A stretch of DNA of 64,000 bases from Hypomesus transpacificus (taxonomy: Eukaryota > Chordata > Actinopteri > Osmeriformes > Osmeridae), in NCBI RefSeq assembly GCF_021917145.1, contig NC_061082.1, positions 5,192,032-5,256,031 on the forward strand. The letters are read 5' to 3'. The translations under genes and the position numbers were made by a program. The notes under the pieces are model-generated. The model saw only the letters and a list, made by a program, of their open reading frames with translations. It was not told the DNA's origin and did no database searches. Shown in pieces: positions 38,001 through 49,278 of the stretch (its first letter is position 1; each line of letters opens with the position of its first letter).

Positions 38001-41000
38001 TAGGGTGTGGTGTTAACTGGGAAGTGTGTAGTAGTTTCCTAGCAGAGTTCACTGGCTCACAGCACAGGTGAGGAGAGGGAGAGGGTGACAAGGAGCTGTG
38101 TGTAGCGGCAGCCAACGGACCTGATGGGTTTCTCTGTACAGTGATAAAGAGCTCTCCTGGTTGCCAGGCGTCTGAAATCACCCTCCCTTGAGAGGGAGAG
38201 GGAGGGAGAGAGAAGGAGAGAGAAGGAGAGAGAAGGAAGGAAGGACAGAGGAGGATGAGGAAAGAAGTGTGACCAGCCTGTAGGTAATGTAGATTGATTA
38301 GATTTTCAGGAGACAAAGGTTGAGCAAGAGGGAGAGATGAGGAAACTGCAGGGGGGATAGCGCCAACCTGGCAACTGAGCTGATGGAGATCTGATTAGCC
38401 CTTTCTATCGGTGTGTTAGCAGACCTGGCAACATGCCAATGCACAGGGACTCAACTCCTGCTTAGTGTACTAGATAGGCAGACACATGGGTACACATGGA
38501 TTTGCCTGAGCCGAACAAACACAGGGGATATTTCTCTAACGTTAACATTTCAATGTTTTCTTTTTTTTTTTCTCGAAGCAATGGTTTGACTTGTTATGTA
38601 AAAGTGTGTTCACTAAAGAGCTGGGTTTGAATATTATGGGATGTGAAGCCTCCAGGACTGCCAGGTGGTTAAATCAACACATCAGCATGCTACATTATGG
38701 ACTATCGCCAGGCTGATCTGAGAGTGAAAACTAGGTTGTCATGGAAACCCTACACTGTCATCCCGAATTTGGGACTGTGGACTTTTTTTATGTAACTCCG
38801 AATGTACAGCTCAGCAGAACTAGACTGGGGAGGGGAGGGGAGGGAGCGCGCGCTGGCATTAATAACCAGCTCTGTGTCACAGTGAGCCTCAGGGTATCCA
38901 GCAGGTCAGCCATGATGACCTGCAGAGGGCTTGGTGTACCTGGGCTGTGTGGAGCCTGGCTGGGCTGTGTGGAGCCTGGCTGGGCTGTGTGGAGCCTGGC
39001 TGGGCTGTGTGGAGCCTGGCTGGGCTGTGTGGAGCCTGGCTGGGCTGTGTGGAGCCTGGCTGGGCTGTGGGCTGTGTGGAGCCTGGCTGGGCTGTGGGCT
39101 GTGTGGAGCCTGGCTGGGCTGTGTGGAGCCTGGCTGGGCTGTCTGGAGCCTGGCTGGGCTGTGGGCTGTGTGGAGCCTGGCTGGGCTGTGTGGAGCCTGG
39201 CTGGGCTGTGTGGAGCCTGGCTGGGCTGTGTGGAGCCTGGCTAGGCTGTGGGCTGTGTGGAGCCTGGCTGGGCTGTGTGGAGCCTGGCTGGGCTGTGTGG
39301 AGCCTGGCTGGGCTGTGTGGAGCCTGGCTGGGCTGTGTGGAGCCTGGCTGGGCTGTGTGGAGCCTGGCTGGGCTGTGTGGAGCCTGGCTGGGCTGTGTGG
39401 AGCCTGGCTGGGCTGTGGGCTGTGTGGAGCCTGGCTGGGCTGTGGGCTGTGTGGAGCCTGGCTGGGCTGTGTGGAGCCTGGCTGGGCTGTCTGGAGCCTG
39501 GCTGGGCTGTGGGCTGTGTGGAGCCTGGCTGGGCTGTGTGGAGCCTGGCTGGGCTGTGTGGAGCCTGGCTGGGCTGTGTGGAGCCTGGCTAGGCTGTGGG
39601 CTGTGTGGAGCCTGGCTGGGCTGTGTGGAGCCTGGCTGGGCTGTGAGCTGTGTGGAGCCAGGCTGGGCTGTGTGGAGCCAGGCTGGGCTGTGTGGAGCCT
39701 GGCTGGGCTGTGTGGAGCCTGGCTGGGGTGTGGGCTGTGTGGAGCCTGGCTGGGCTGTCTGGAGCCTGGCTGGGCTGTGGGCTGTGTGGAGCCTGGCCTG
39801 GCTGTGTGGAGCCTGGCTAGGCTGTGGGCTGTGTGGAGCCTGGCTGGGCTGTGTGGAGCCAGGCTGGGCTGTGTGGAGCCTGGCTGGGCTGTGTGGAGCC
39901 TTGCCATACGAAAGGGATATGCCGTGTTTGTCATCGGGTCAGTGTTTCACAACGCTTGAAGAAAATGAGTAATTTTTAATGTGTTTAACAGGTTTAGAGA
40001 ATGTGTATTTCAGAGATTAGTGTCGTGCACGACACTGGTCACACAAACATCATGTGTATTTCAGAGATTAGTGTAGTGGGATTACAAGATGGACAGAGTA
40101 GTGTGCTGCACTAGTCTAGTTTTTAGGTGTCTCGTTTCCCAACTCTGACTCACACCCAGTCCTGTTCTCTCTCTCCCACCACCATCCCTCGCTCCCTCTC
40201 CTCCCTCCCCCGCTCCCTCTCCTCCCTCCCTCCCTCCCCCTCTCCCTCTCCTCCCCCGCTCCCTCCCTCCCCCGCTCCCTCCCCCGCTCCCTCTCCTCGC
40301 TCCCTCTCCTCCCTCCCCCTCTCCCTCTCCTCCCCCGCTCCCTCCCTCCCCCGCTCCCTCTCCTCGCTCCCTCTCCTCCCTCCCCCGCTCCCTCTCCTCT
40401 CTCCCTTTCCTCCCTGCTTGTCCTCTTACTGGATGTCTGTCATGCTGAATGTGTCTCAAGTCAGATATTGATTTATTAACGATGGCCTTTATGGTGAGAT
40501 CATGCAGAATGTAAGTATAGGCCTCTTGGAGTACTTTGTAAATACTTTGACTGTGAATGCAATATTGTTTATGCTTCCTTAAAATTACATTTTGGACACA
40601 TGCTTAGTTTGAATGATCTCTCTCTCTGAATGATCTCTCTCTCTCTCTGTTTTTCTTTAAAGGGTAGGAATCCCTTTTTTCTGGAGCCGGCCATCATAGT
40701 AGCTATCACCGACGGCAACAAGCTGACCAGCAGCGGTGGAGTCCAGGAAGAGGTCAGCAATGGTCTCCACGGAGACGGGGATGTAACGGACAGGATCACT
40801 TCCTGTTGCTTTGTGGGCCCTCTGTGGCTCCGCCTCCTCATGTTTACCACAAGCATCACCTCCTCCCCGACACAACTGTCTGTTTAATGTCTGCATAATG
40901 TCTACATACTGTTCACATAATGTCTACATACTGTTTACATACTGTCTACATACCATCAGTAGGATGGCAGATGCAGTGTTGCCAAGCAACAGGCTGGCAG

Positions 41001-44000
41001 AGTCACAACCCCAACATGCTAACAACACAGGATGTGGTGTTTGTTTACGAGGAAGTGCCAAAAACAGCCAATGACGTCGCTTGCTGAGCTGTAGTTTAAC
41101 AAAGCCATGTTTGAGATCCACATCTTGGTCAGCCATGTCCATGGCAGGCTGTGCTGCAGCTCTACAGGGCAGTTGAGGTCAGCACGGGCTGGCCGTCAGT
41201 TGGTCCAGGCCAACCCTCCCATGTGTGGCTCAGCTCTCAGAGAGGAGTGACGTTAGACCAGGCCCTCAGACCACTGCTGTCTAAAGCAGGGCTTTTGGTA
41301 GAGCTCAGGTTCCCTCTCTCCTCCCACACACCCTCAGCAGGCAAGCAGAACATCTCTCTCCCAGTGGGGACAAGACTGAGCTATTAAAACCACTTACAGC
41401 ATGACCATGGAACCAGATTTAGGTGAAAGGAATGTCTAGAAATAGATTGTTCCGGGCCTGTGTTTAGTGTGCCAAGTGTTGGTGGACTTGGCTGTGTCAG
41501 TGTTTAGAGAAATGTGTGGTTAAGGAGCTGCTGAAGCCTGTCTTCATCACACACTCACGCTGTGGATTCAGACTCCACATGACCTCGTTTAGGTCTCCTC
41601 CATCTCTCACACACACACACTCAAGTTTTACCCTAGTTCTTGAACTCATCCCAGCGCCGTGTGGAACAAGTCCATTACTCAGACACACAGTTCCTCTCAC
41701 TGCCTGTCTTCTTCTCTTCATCTCTCATACCTCTGTCTGTTTTGTCTTTCTCTCTCATGCTTTCCCCTCTCTTCCTCCTCCCACCTCCCTCTTCCTTCCT
41801 CCCTCTCCTCACTCCCTCTCTCTCCTCCCACCTCCCTCTCTCTTCCTTCCTCCCTCTCTCTCCTCCCACCTCCCTCTCTCTTCCTTCCTCCCTCTCCTCA
41901 CTCCCTCTCTCTCCTCCCACCTCCCTCTCTCTTCCTTCCTCCCTCTCCTCACTCCCTCTCTCTCCTCCCACCTCCCTCTCTCTTCCTTCCTCCCTCTCCT
42001 CACTCCCTCTCTCCTCCCACCTCCCTCTCTCTTCCTTCCTCCCTCTCCTCACTCCCTCTCTCTCCTCCCACCTCCCTCTCTCTTCCTTCCTCCCTCTCCT
42101 CACTCCCTCTCTCTCCTCCCACCTCCCTCTCTCTTCCTTCCTCCCTCTCCTCACTCCCTCTCTCTCCTCCCACCTCCCTCTCTCTTCCAACCCACCTCTC
42201 CCCCTCCTCCCTCTCTCCTCCCTCTCTCCTCCCTCTCTCTCCTCCTCCCTCTCTCCTCCCTCTCTCCCCCTCCTCCCTCTCTCCTCCTCCCTCTCTCCTC
42301 CTCCCTCTCTCTCCTCCCACCTCCCTCTCTCTTCCAACCCACCTCTCCCCCTCCTCCCTCCCTCTCCCCCTCCTCCCTCTCTCCTCCCTCCCTCTCCCCC
42401 TCCTCCCTCTCTCCTCCCTCCCTCTCCCCCTCCTCCCTCTCTCCTCCTCCCTCTCTCTCCTCCTCCCTCTCTCCTCCCTCTCTCTCCTCCCTCCCCCTCT
42501 CTCCTCCTCCCTCTCTCCTCCCTCCCTCTCTCCCCTCCTCCCTCTCTCCTCCCTCCCTCTCTCTCCTCCTCCCTCTCTCCTCCCTCTCTCCTCCTCCCTT
42601 TCCCCTCCTCCCTCTCTCCTCCCTCCCTCTCTCCTCCCTCCCTCTCTCCCCTCCTCCCTCTCTCCTCCCTCACTCTCTCTCCTCCTCCCTCTCTCCTCCT
42701 CCCTCTCTCCTCCCTCTCTCTCCTTCTCCCTCTCTCCTCCCTCCCTCTCTCTCCTCCTCCCTCTCTCCTCCTCCCTCTCTCCTCCTCCCTCTCTCTCCTC
42801 CTCCCTCTCTCCTCCCTCCCTCTCTCTCCTCCTCCCTCTCTCCTCCCTCCCTCTCTCTCCTCCTCCCTCTCTCCTCCTCCCTCTCTCTCCTCCTCCCTCT
42901 CTCCTCCCTCTCTCTCCTCCTCCCTCTCTCCTCCCTCCCTCTCTCCCCTCCTCCCTCTCTCTCCTCCTCCCTCTCTCCTCCCTCCCTCTCTCTCCTCCTC
43001 CCTCTCTCCTCCCTCCCTCTCCTCCCCGTCCTCCAGCTGCACCTGCCCCTGACCACCCCCCTGCCGGGCAGTGAGCTGACCAAGGAGCCCTTCCGCTGGG
43101 ACCAGCGTCTCTTCGCCCTGGTGCTGCGCATCTCCGGCCACGCCTCCGTGGACCCCGAGCCGCTGGGTGGGGTGCCCCAGGACGACTCGGCCATCACCCC
43201 CATGTGTGAGGTCACCGGAGGTGAGGAGGGGAGAGGGAGGGGGGTGCTCACTTTGTAAAAATCACCCCCACATGTGAGGTTACTGGAGATGAGAGGGGTG
43301 GGGAAGGGTGTGTGTGTGTGTGTGTATACACACTTCAGAACACCAGTTTATTCCACTCTTCCCCCACCGTTTTCAGGACTGCAAAGTTTTTAGTGGTGTC
43401 TAGAACGATCCGTCCCGGCCTGGACCCTCTGTCCTGTCGTGTTGGCCTGGACCCTCTGCCCTGTAGTGCTAGCCTGGACCCTCTGTCCTGTAGTGCTGGT
43501 CTGGACCCTCTGTCCCGTAGTGCTGGTCTGGACCCTCTGCCCTGTAGTGCTGGCCTGGACCCTCTGCCCTGTAGTGCTAGCCTGGACCCTCTGTCCCGTA
43601 GTGCTGGTCTGGACCCTCTGTCCTGTAGTGCTGTCCTGGACCCTCTGCCCTGTAGTGCTGGTCTGGACCCTCTGTCCTGTAGTGCTGGTCTGGACCCTCT
43701 GTCCCGTAGTGCTGGTCTGGACCCTCTGCCCTGTAGTGCTGTTCTGGACCCTCTGTCCTGTATTGCTGGCCTGGACCCTCTGTCCTGTATTGCTGGTCTG
43801 GACCCTCTGTCCTGTAGTGCTGGTCTGGACCCTCTGTCCCGTAGTGCTGGTCTGGACCCTCTGCCCTGTAGTGCTGTTCTGGACCCTCTGTCCTGTAGTG
43901 CTGGTCTGGACCCTCTGTCCTGTAGTGCTGGTCTGCTCCTGGTGGTGAGGCAGCACATACTGCTGATGGAGGTCAAGATGAAAAGACACACATTCACATG

Positions 44001-47000
44001 TGACAGATTGATGGCCAATGCCTTTGTGCCTAGTCTCCAATCATTCACCATGATGGCACACACACACACACACACATACACGCATCAGTCCAGAGTCAGG
44101 CATTCAGAATGAGACAATGACTCTATTTTCAGGTCTCTATAATGCTGATTGTAAACCTGACACAATAGCGCAAGCAGTGAAAGCTATTGTGTGTGTGTGT
44201 GTGTGCTCCCAGGTCGTTCCTACAGCGTGTTCTCCCAGCGCATGCTGAACCAGTGTCTGGAGTCACTGGTGCAGAAGATCCAAAGTGGCGTGGTCATCAA
44301 CTTTGAGAAGACTGGCCCAGACCCCCCTCCTCTGGAAGGTGAGAACAGCTTGCCTGCCTGCTCCTCCTGGAGCCTCACACATGGACACACATGGACTCCT
44401 CCTGGAGCCTCACACATGGACATGCACAGTCTTATTCCTCCCTCCCTCCAGACCCCCCAGGGGAGGTGGTGAAGCCAGGCCCCCAGCTCTGGCACTGCTG
44501 CCACAAGCTCATCTATGTGAGGCCCAACCCCAAGACAGGCGTGCCCATCGGACACTGGCCCATCCCAGAGTCCTTCTGGCCGGACCAGAACTCCCCCACC
44601 CTGGTGAGACACTACAGGCCCCGCCCACCAGGAAGCACTTCACCATGCAAAGACGTCGAACTAAGACGTTTTCATCTGTTCATTTATACGTCATACGTGT
44701 AGCTCAGCAGGGGGGCTGGGTTTGACTGCTGGTCGAGAGGTCGCCGGTTCAAATCCCCCTTTACGTCACTTGAGATGAAAGCTACTGTGTTACAACAGTA
44801 CATTGTTATTGTTACATGGTTAATTCTGTTCCCCCGCCCCTCCAGCCCCCCCGCTCGGCCCACCCCCTGGTAAGGTTCTCCTGTCAGGACTCAGAGCCCA
44901 TGGTCATAGACAAGGTGCCCTTTGACAAGTACGAGCTGGAGCCCTCGCCCCTAACCCAGTACATCCTGGAGAGGAAGTCTCCACAGAGCTGCTGGCAGGT
45001 ACTCACACACACACACTACACACATATACACACACACACAGTTCATATGTACCTGTATTATGTTCCAACCCTGGTTGTATCACATACTACAAAGTGCTTA
45101 TTATCAGTTTTGCTACTGGTCCAGCCTAATATGCCTAATATCCCTCCCTCCCTCCTGCAGGTGTTTGTGTGTAACAGTGCCAAGTACAGTGACCTGGGCC
45201 AGCCCTTCGGCTACCTGAAAGCCAGCACAGCCCTCAACTGTGTCAACCTGTTTGTCATGCCCTACAACTACCCTGTTCTGCTCCCCCTGCTGGGTAAGAG
45301 ACCACACTACACCCGCCCTGGGAAACAGGACGGCCCTCTGGCCATCCTAAAGGGACAAGTTCACTTCTAATGTTAATCACACAACGGCACACAGAATCAA
45401 CCTCTTTCAAACATCGCCATGTCTTCTTTCAGATGACTTGATCAAGGTTCACAAGTTCAAGCCCACCATCAAATGGCGCCAGTCGTTTGAGAACTACCTG
45501 AAGACGATGCCTCCGTATTACATAGGAGTAGGTGCAACGTTCTGGAACTGTTCCACACTGTTAACTCTTCCAGTGAGACACTGGTCGCTTGTCTAAAACA
45601 CCTGTGCATGAAATGAAGCATTGGAGAAGTCTGTCTCTTGGGAGATGTAGTTTTCTTGTGCAGTCTAATGCTTTCCTGGTGTGTTTGTAGTCCCTGAGGA
45701 AGGCGCTGAGGATCATGGGAGCTCCGAACCTCCTGGCAGAGAACATGGAGTATGGCCTGAGCTACAGTGTGGTGTCCTACCTCAAGAAGCTCAGCCAGCA
45801 GGTACTAACCCTGTGAGACAGAGTGTGAGAGAGTGTGAGAGAGTGTGAGAGAGTGTGAGAGAGTGTGAGAGAGTGTGAGAGAGTGTGTGTGTGTGTGAGA
45901 GAGAGAGTGTGTGTGAGAGAGTGCCTGTGTGAGAGAGTGCCTGTGTGAGAGAGTGCCTGTGTGAGAGAGTGCCTGTGTGAGAGAGTGCGTGTGTGAGAGA
46001 GAGTGTGTGAGAGAGAGTGTGTGTGAGAGAGTCTGCGTGTGTGAGAGTGAGTGTGTGTGTGACAGAGTGTGTGTGTGAGAGAGTGTGTGTGAGAGAGAGT
46101 GCGTGTGTGAGAGAGTGTGTGTGTGTGTGAGAGAGTGTGTGTGTGTGAGCGTGTAAAGTGTTGTTGCTGCTAACATGTTTGTGTCAGCTCACAAAATCAG
46201 TAAACCTTCTCTTCCCCCACCCAACCCAGTCTAAGATCGAGTACGACCGCATGATCGCCTCCATCGGGAAGAAGGCTCTGGTGGAGCTGGGGATCAAGGT
46301 GCGCTCCCGGGGGGGCGTGTCTCTGGCCCAGCGCCGGGACTTCACCCAGCTGCTGCAGAGCATCTCCGGGGAGACGCCGGCCCTGCCCCTGGAGCTCAAC
46401 CCCAAGGAGTTCTCCGGCTTCCAGCTGGCCCTGCTCAACAAGGTGAGACAACACCTGACCCTAACCCCTGGAGTCTGGATACATGTACAGATGTTCTCCA
46501 GTAGAGACGGTTCTCCAGTGGTGACGTTCTCCAGTAGAGACGGTTCTCCAGTGATGACGTTCTCCAGTAGTGACTGGGTTCTGTGTGCAGAGCGTGAAGC
46601 CTCAGGGCTTCAGGAACGCCTACGACATCCCCAGGAGCCACCTGCTGGACCAGCTGAGCCGCATGAGGAGGAACCTGCTGAAGGGCAGTCTGGTGCTGAC
46701 CGGACAGGACCCTGGTGAGACACGCACTCACACGCTGACACACGCTCACATACACACTAACACACATGCTAACTCCCCCCCCCCCCCCCCCCCTCCCCCC
46801 TCAGACCAGCTCCACAGCGTTCCCGTGGCCCAGATGGGGAACTACCAGGACTTCCTGAAGGCAGCTCCTCAGCCCCTGAGAGACGCAGACCCTGAGCAGC
46901 CCAAACGCCTGCACACCTTCGGCAACCCCTTCAAGCTGGACAAGAAGGTCTGCTGCTGCCCTCTACGTCCTCTCTCCCCCCTCTTCTCTCCTCCCCTCCT

Positions 47001-47659
47001 CTCTCCCCCCTCTTCTCTCCTCCCCTCCTCTCTCCCCCCTCTTCTCTCCTCCCCTCCTCTCTCCCCCCTCTTCTCTCCTCCCCTCCTCTCTCCCCCCTCT
47101 TCTCTCCTCCCCTCCTCTCTCCCCCCTCTTCTCTCCTCCCCTCCTCTCTCCCCCCTCTTCTCTCCTCCCCTCCTCTCTCTCTCTTCTCTCCTCCCCTCTT
47201 CTCTCCTCCCCTCCTCTCTCCCCCTTATTCTCTCCTCCCCTCCTCTCTCTCTCTTCTCTCCTATCCTCCTCTCTCCCCCCTCTTCTCTCCTCCCCTCCTC
47301 TCTCTCTCTTCTCTCCTATCCTCCTCTCCTTCACTCTCCTCCTCTCTCCTCCCCTGCTCACTGTCTGAGTGACTGAGCCCCTCCTTAGTCCACTTGTGAT
47401 TGGTGCTCTGCTGTGCTCAATGCCATTGGCTCCTAACCCCCTGGTCCGTGTGTCTCCCCCCAGGGCATGATGATCGACGAAGCGGATGAGTTTGTGACGG
47501 GGCCCCAGAACAAGGGCAAGAGGGCGGTGGGGGACAGCAACATGCAGGGGGGGGGGGTCCCCAAGAGGCGACGCTGCATGTCCCCCCTGCTGCGCCTGGG
47601 GAAGGCCTACTGCCCCCCCGTCACCCCCCCCTGCCAGCCCCAGACCTGCCTCAGGTACC

Positions 47660-47697
<38 letters not shown>

Positions 47698-49278
47698 CAC
47701 ACACAGACACATAGGGGCCTTAAACAAAACGTTTGACATATACTCCTCGTCACCCTGCAGACGCTGACTCCAACCACAGCGATCTAGAGGACAACTTCCT
47801 CACCCACCTGAACCACAACCACTACAGCCCGGAGAGAGTCCCCGACCAGGACGAGGAGGACCAGGACGAGGGCAGCCCCTCCAGCCTCGAGGCCCAGGAC
47901 AACCACGTGCTGCTGGGGGAGGAGGAGCAGGGTGGCCTGGGGGAGGAGGAGCAGGGTGGCCTGGGGGAGGAGGAGGAGGGCAGGGACGGGGAGCAGGAGG
48001 GAGAGGACCTCCTGGAAGAGCGCCTGCTGCGCTACCCCTCCCCCGGGGCTCTGAAGAAGCTGATGAACAGCGAGAGTCAGGAGGTCAACTCAGAGCTCCG
48101 CTCCCTCATCACCAAGGAGATCAGGAAACCGGGGCGACGTACGTAGCCGTGGTGACGTGGCCTTCAGTGGCTCACGTTCTCCTCTCTTCTTCTCTGGTTT
48201 TGTGGGCCTTCTAAACCGCTAGGGGAGATAGTGGAGTGACCTTCATGCCACATCTGAGGAATGACTCATTATTTGTCTCAAAAAGTATTACTGGATAGTT
48301 AATTGCATCTTCAGGCTTTAGTGTTTGATGAAACAAGTGATTTTCTGTAAGGAGCTACATAACCTGTGTGGCAGACAGCCTAGTAGCTGCTGACTGTAAG
48401 CAGCATATTTGTTGTCCAACCTCTGCAGTTGAATTCACCTCACAGGCATTTTCAGCCTTTACGAAATTATGTTGTGACAACTTTGTTCCTTTTGCAGTAA
48501 TAACACTGTTCTCTGACCCATTTTCCCGACAGACTAAATGGTTTCTATTGATTTTAGCCTTTTCAAGGAAGAAAATTGCAGTAGTCTCTGTATCTCACTC
48601 CCTCTATCCCTCCCCCCCTCTCTCTCTACTCTCTCCATCCCTCTATCCCTCCCTCTCTCTCTCTCTACTCTCTCCATCCCTCTCTCACTCCCTCTATCCC
48701 TTCCCCCCTCTCTCACTCGCTCCTCTCCCACTCCCTCTCCCCCTCCTCTCTCCTTTCTCTGTTTGTGCAGACTATGAGAGAATCTTCCATTTCCTGAAGC
48801 AGATCCAGGGTAGTCTGGACACTCGCTTGATCTTCCTGCAGAACATCATCAAAGAGGCCGCCAGGTTTGGAGCTCAACCCCCTCTCCACACTCACCTCTG
48901 ATAGGCTGGATGACTAGCCTACCCCTCCACACTCACCTCTGAAAGGCTGGAGGAATAGCCTACCCCTCCACACTCACCTCTGATAGGCTGGATGACTGGC
49001 CTACCCCTCCACACTCACCTCTGATAAGCTGGAGAACTAACACCTCTACGCACATTTAATTAGGAGATATTCAACAAATGTTCTAGAATCCTTGTCAGTT
49101 CAAGCTGTAAAGGGTCTAGTTTACCAGACAGTTTACCTGTCTAGCAGGTCTGTATCACTCACACTCTCTCCTTTGTCTGTGCAGGTTCAAGAAGCGGGTT
49201 CTTATCGAACAACTGGAGAACTTTCTAGAAGAGATCCACAACAGGGCCAACAATATGAACCACCTGGACGGCTTCTGA
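35052..49278 (+). CDS. ints6: Integrator complex subunit 6
   Basis: Subunit of the nuclear Integrator complex, which cleaves nascent RNA at snRNA genes and paused genes and recruits PP2A. Exons: 35052-35162, 35304-35381, 35937-36086, 40663-40752, 43037-43220, 44213-44338, 44452-44603, 44846-44998, 45161-45293, 45433-45527, 45691-45801, 46230-46442, 46591-46714, 46805-46947, 47464-47654, 47780-48138, 48771-48864, 49185-49278; 866 aa. The N-terminal VWA domain has a MIDAS motif (LIDTSASMNQ), then GDRYMLVNFE and PAIIVAITDG. The middle includes FILERKSPQ-like LERKSPQSCW and PYNYPVLLPLL. The C-terminal conserved domain reads HYERIFHFLKQIQGSLDTRL to EQLENFLEEI. The exon-16 acceptor is ambiguous: 47760 is stronger but gives a frame clash, 47779 keeps the frame (see findings). 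An acidic GEEEQGGL repeat lies in exon 16. Poly(A) signals are at 50588 and 50625. Confidence 0.96.
38933..39902. repeat. 20/27-bp minisatellite with 348-bp higher-order repeat
   Basis: Unit TGGGCTGTGTGGAGCCTGGC (20 bp), interspersed with a 27-bp variant carrying an extra GGGCTGT. Rare variants recur at a fixed shift: GTCTGG at 39141 and 39489, and GGCTAGGC around 39241 and 39589. This shows that a block of about 348 bp was duplicated as a whole. The three-frame GLCGAW-type open frames are artefacts. Confidence 0.93.
40170..40415. repeat. CCTCCCTCC polypyrimidine tract
   Basis: CTCCCTCTCCTCCCTCCCCCG-like words repeated in ints6 intron 3, about 250 bp before exon 4. Confidence 0.9.
41760..43035. 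repeat. 1.27-kb polypyrimidine tract abutting ints6 exon 5
   Basis: Almost pure C/T on the plus strand. The first 400 bp repeat a unit of roughly 60 bp built from CTCCCACCTCCCTCTCTC and TTCCTTCCTCCCTCTCCTCA; the remainder is CTCCTCCCTCTCTC. It runs directly into the acceptor of exon 5 (43036). The open frames spanning it are low complexity; only their last 61 codons are real (exon 5). Confidence 0.95.
43418..43935. repeat. 27-bp minisatellite, about 19 copies
   Basis: Unit made of CTGGACCCTCTGTCCTGTAG plus TGCTGGT, in ints6 intron 5. The unit is a multiple of three, so each frame gives a clean 9-residue repeat; there is no gene. Confidence 0.95.
44690..44790 (+). mobile_element. tRNA-like SINE head fragment
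   Basis: GTGTAGCTCAGCAGGGG resembles an A box and GCCGGTTCAAATCCCC a B box, about 45 bp apart, in an ints6 intron. There is no proper acceptor-stem pairing, so it is called a SINE fragment and not a tRNA gene. Confidence 0.45.
45815..46150. repeat. GAGAGTGTGTGT microsatellite
   Basis: Compound (GAGAGTGTGT)n repeat in ints6 intron 11, with GAGAGTGCCTGTGT variants. Confidence 0.9.
46970..47335. repeat. 29-bp polypyrimidine minisatellite in ints6 intron 14
   Basis: Unit of CTCTCCCCCCTCTTCTCTCC plus TCCCCTCCT, about a dozen copies, all pyrimidine, close to the donor of exon 14. Confidence 0.93.
48880..49040. repeat. 41-bp tandem repeat in ints6 intron 17, about 4 copies
   Basis: Units contain CCACACTCACCTCTGATAGG followed by CTGGATGACTAGCCTACCC. 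The repeat begins within about 20 bp of the exon 17 donor. Confidence 0.88.

Larger units (their letters stand above)
36087..40662 (+). other. ints6: ints6 intron 3 (4.6 kb)
   Basis: The longest intron of the gene. Apart from the 20/27-bp array at 38933-39902, the pyrimidine tract at 40170-40415 and a short CA run near 37320-37360, no exon or RNA gene is recognised. Confidence 0.7.

Noticed and set aside
38906-39972. Three 340-codon frames rich in Gly-Leu-Cys-Trp
   Set aside because: Minisatellite with a 20-bp unit read in all frames; no splice context as a gene.
41516-43258. 580-codon plus-strand frame and 488-codon minus-strand frame
   Set aside because: Low-complexity Ser/Pro/Leu and Arg/Glu reading of a CT tract; only the last 61 codons on the plus strand are genuine (ints6 exon 5).
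43312-44112. Leu-Asp-Pro repeat protein on the plus strand and Arg-Gly-Ser repeat on the minus strand
   Set aside because: 27-bp minisatellite within ints6 intron 5.
44690-44790. tRNA gene
   Set aside because: A- and B-box-like sequences are present, but no credible acceptor or anticodon stem could be folded by eye; called a SINE fragment.
35052-49278. ints6 as a frameshifted pseudogene
   Set aside because: All 18 exons have good splice sites and an intact frame if the 47779 acceptor is used.
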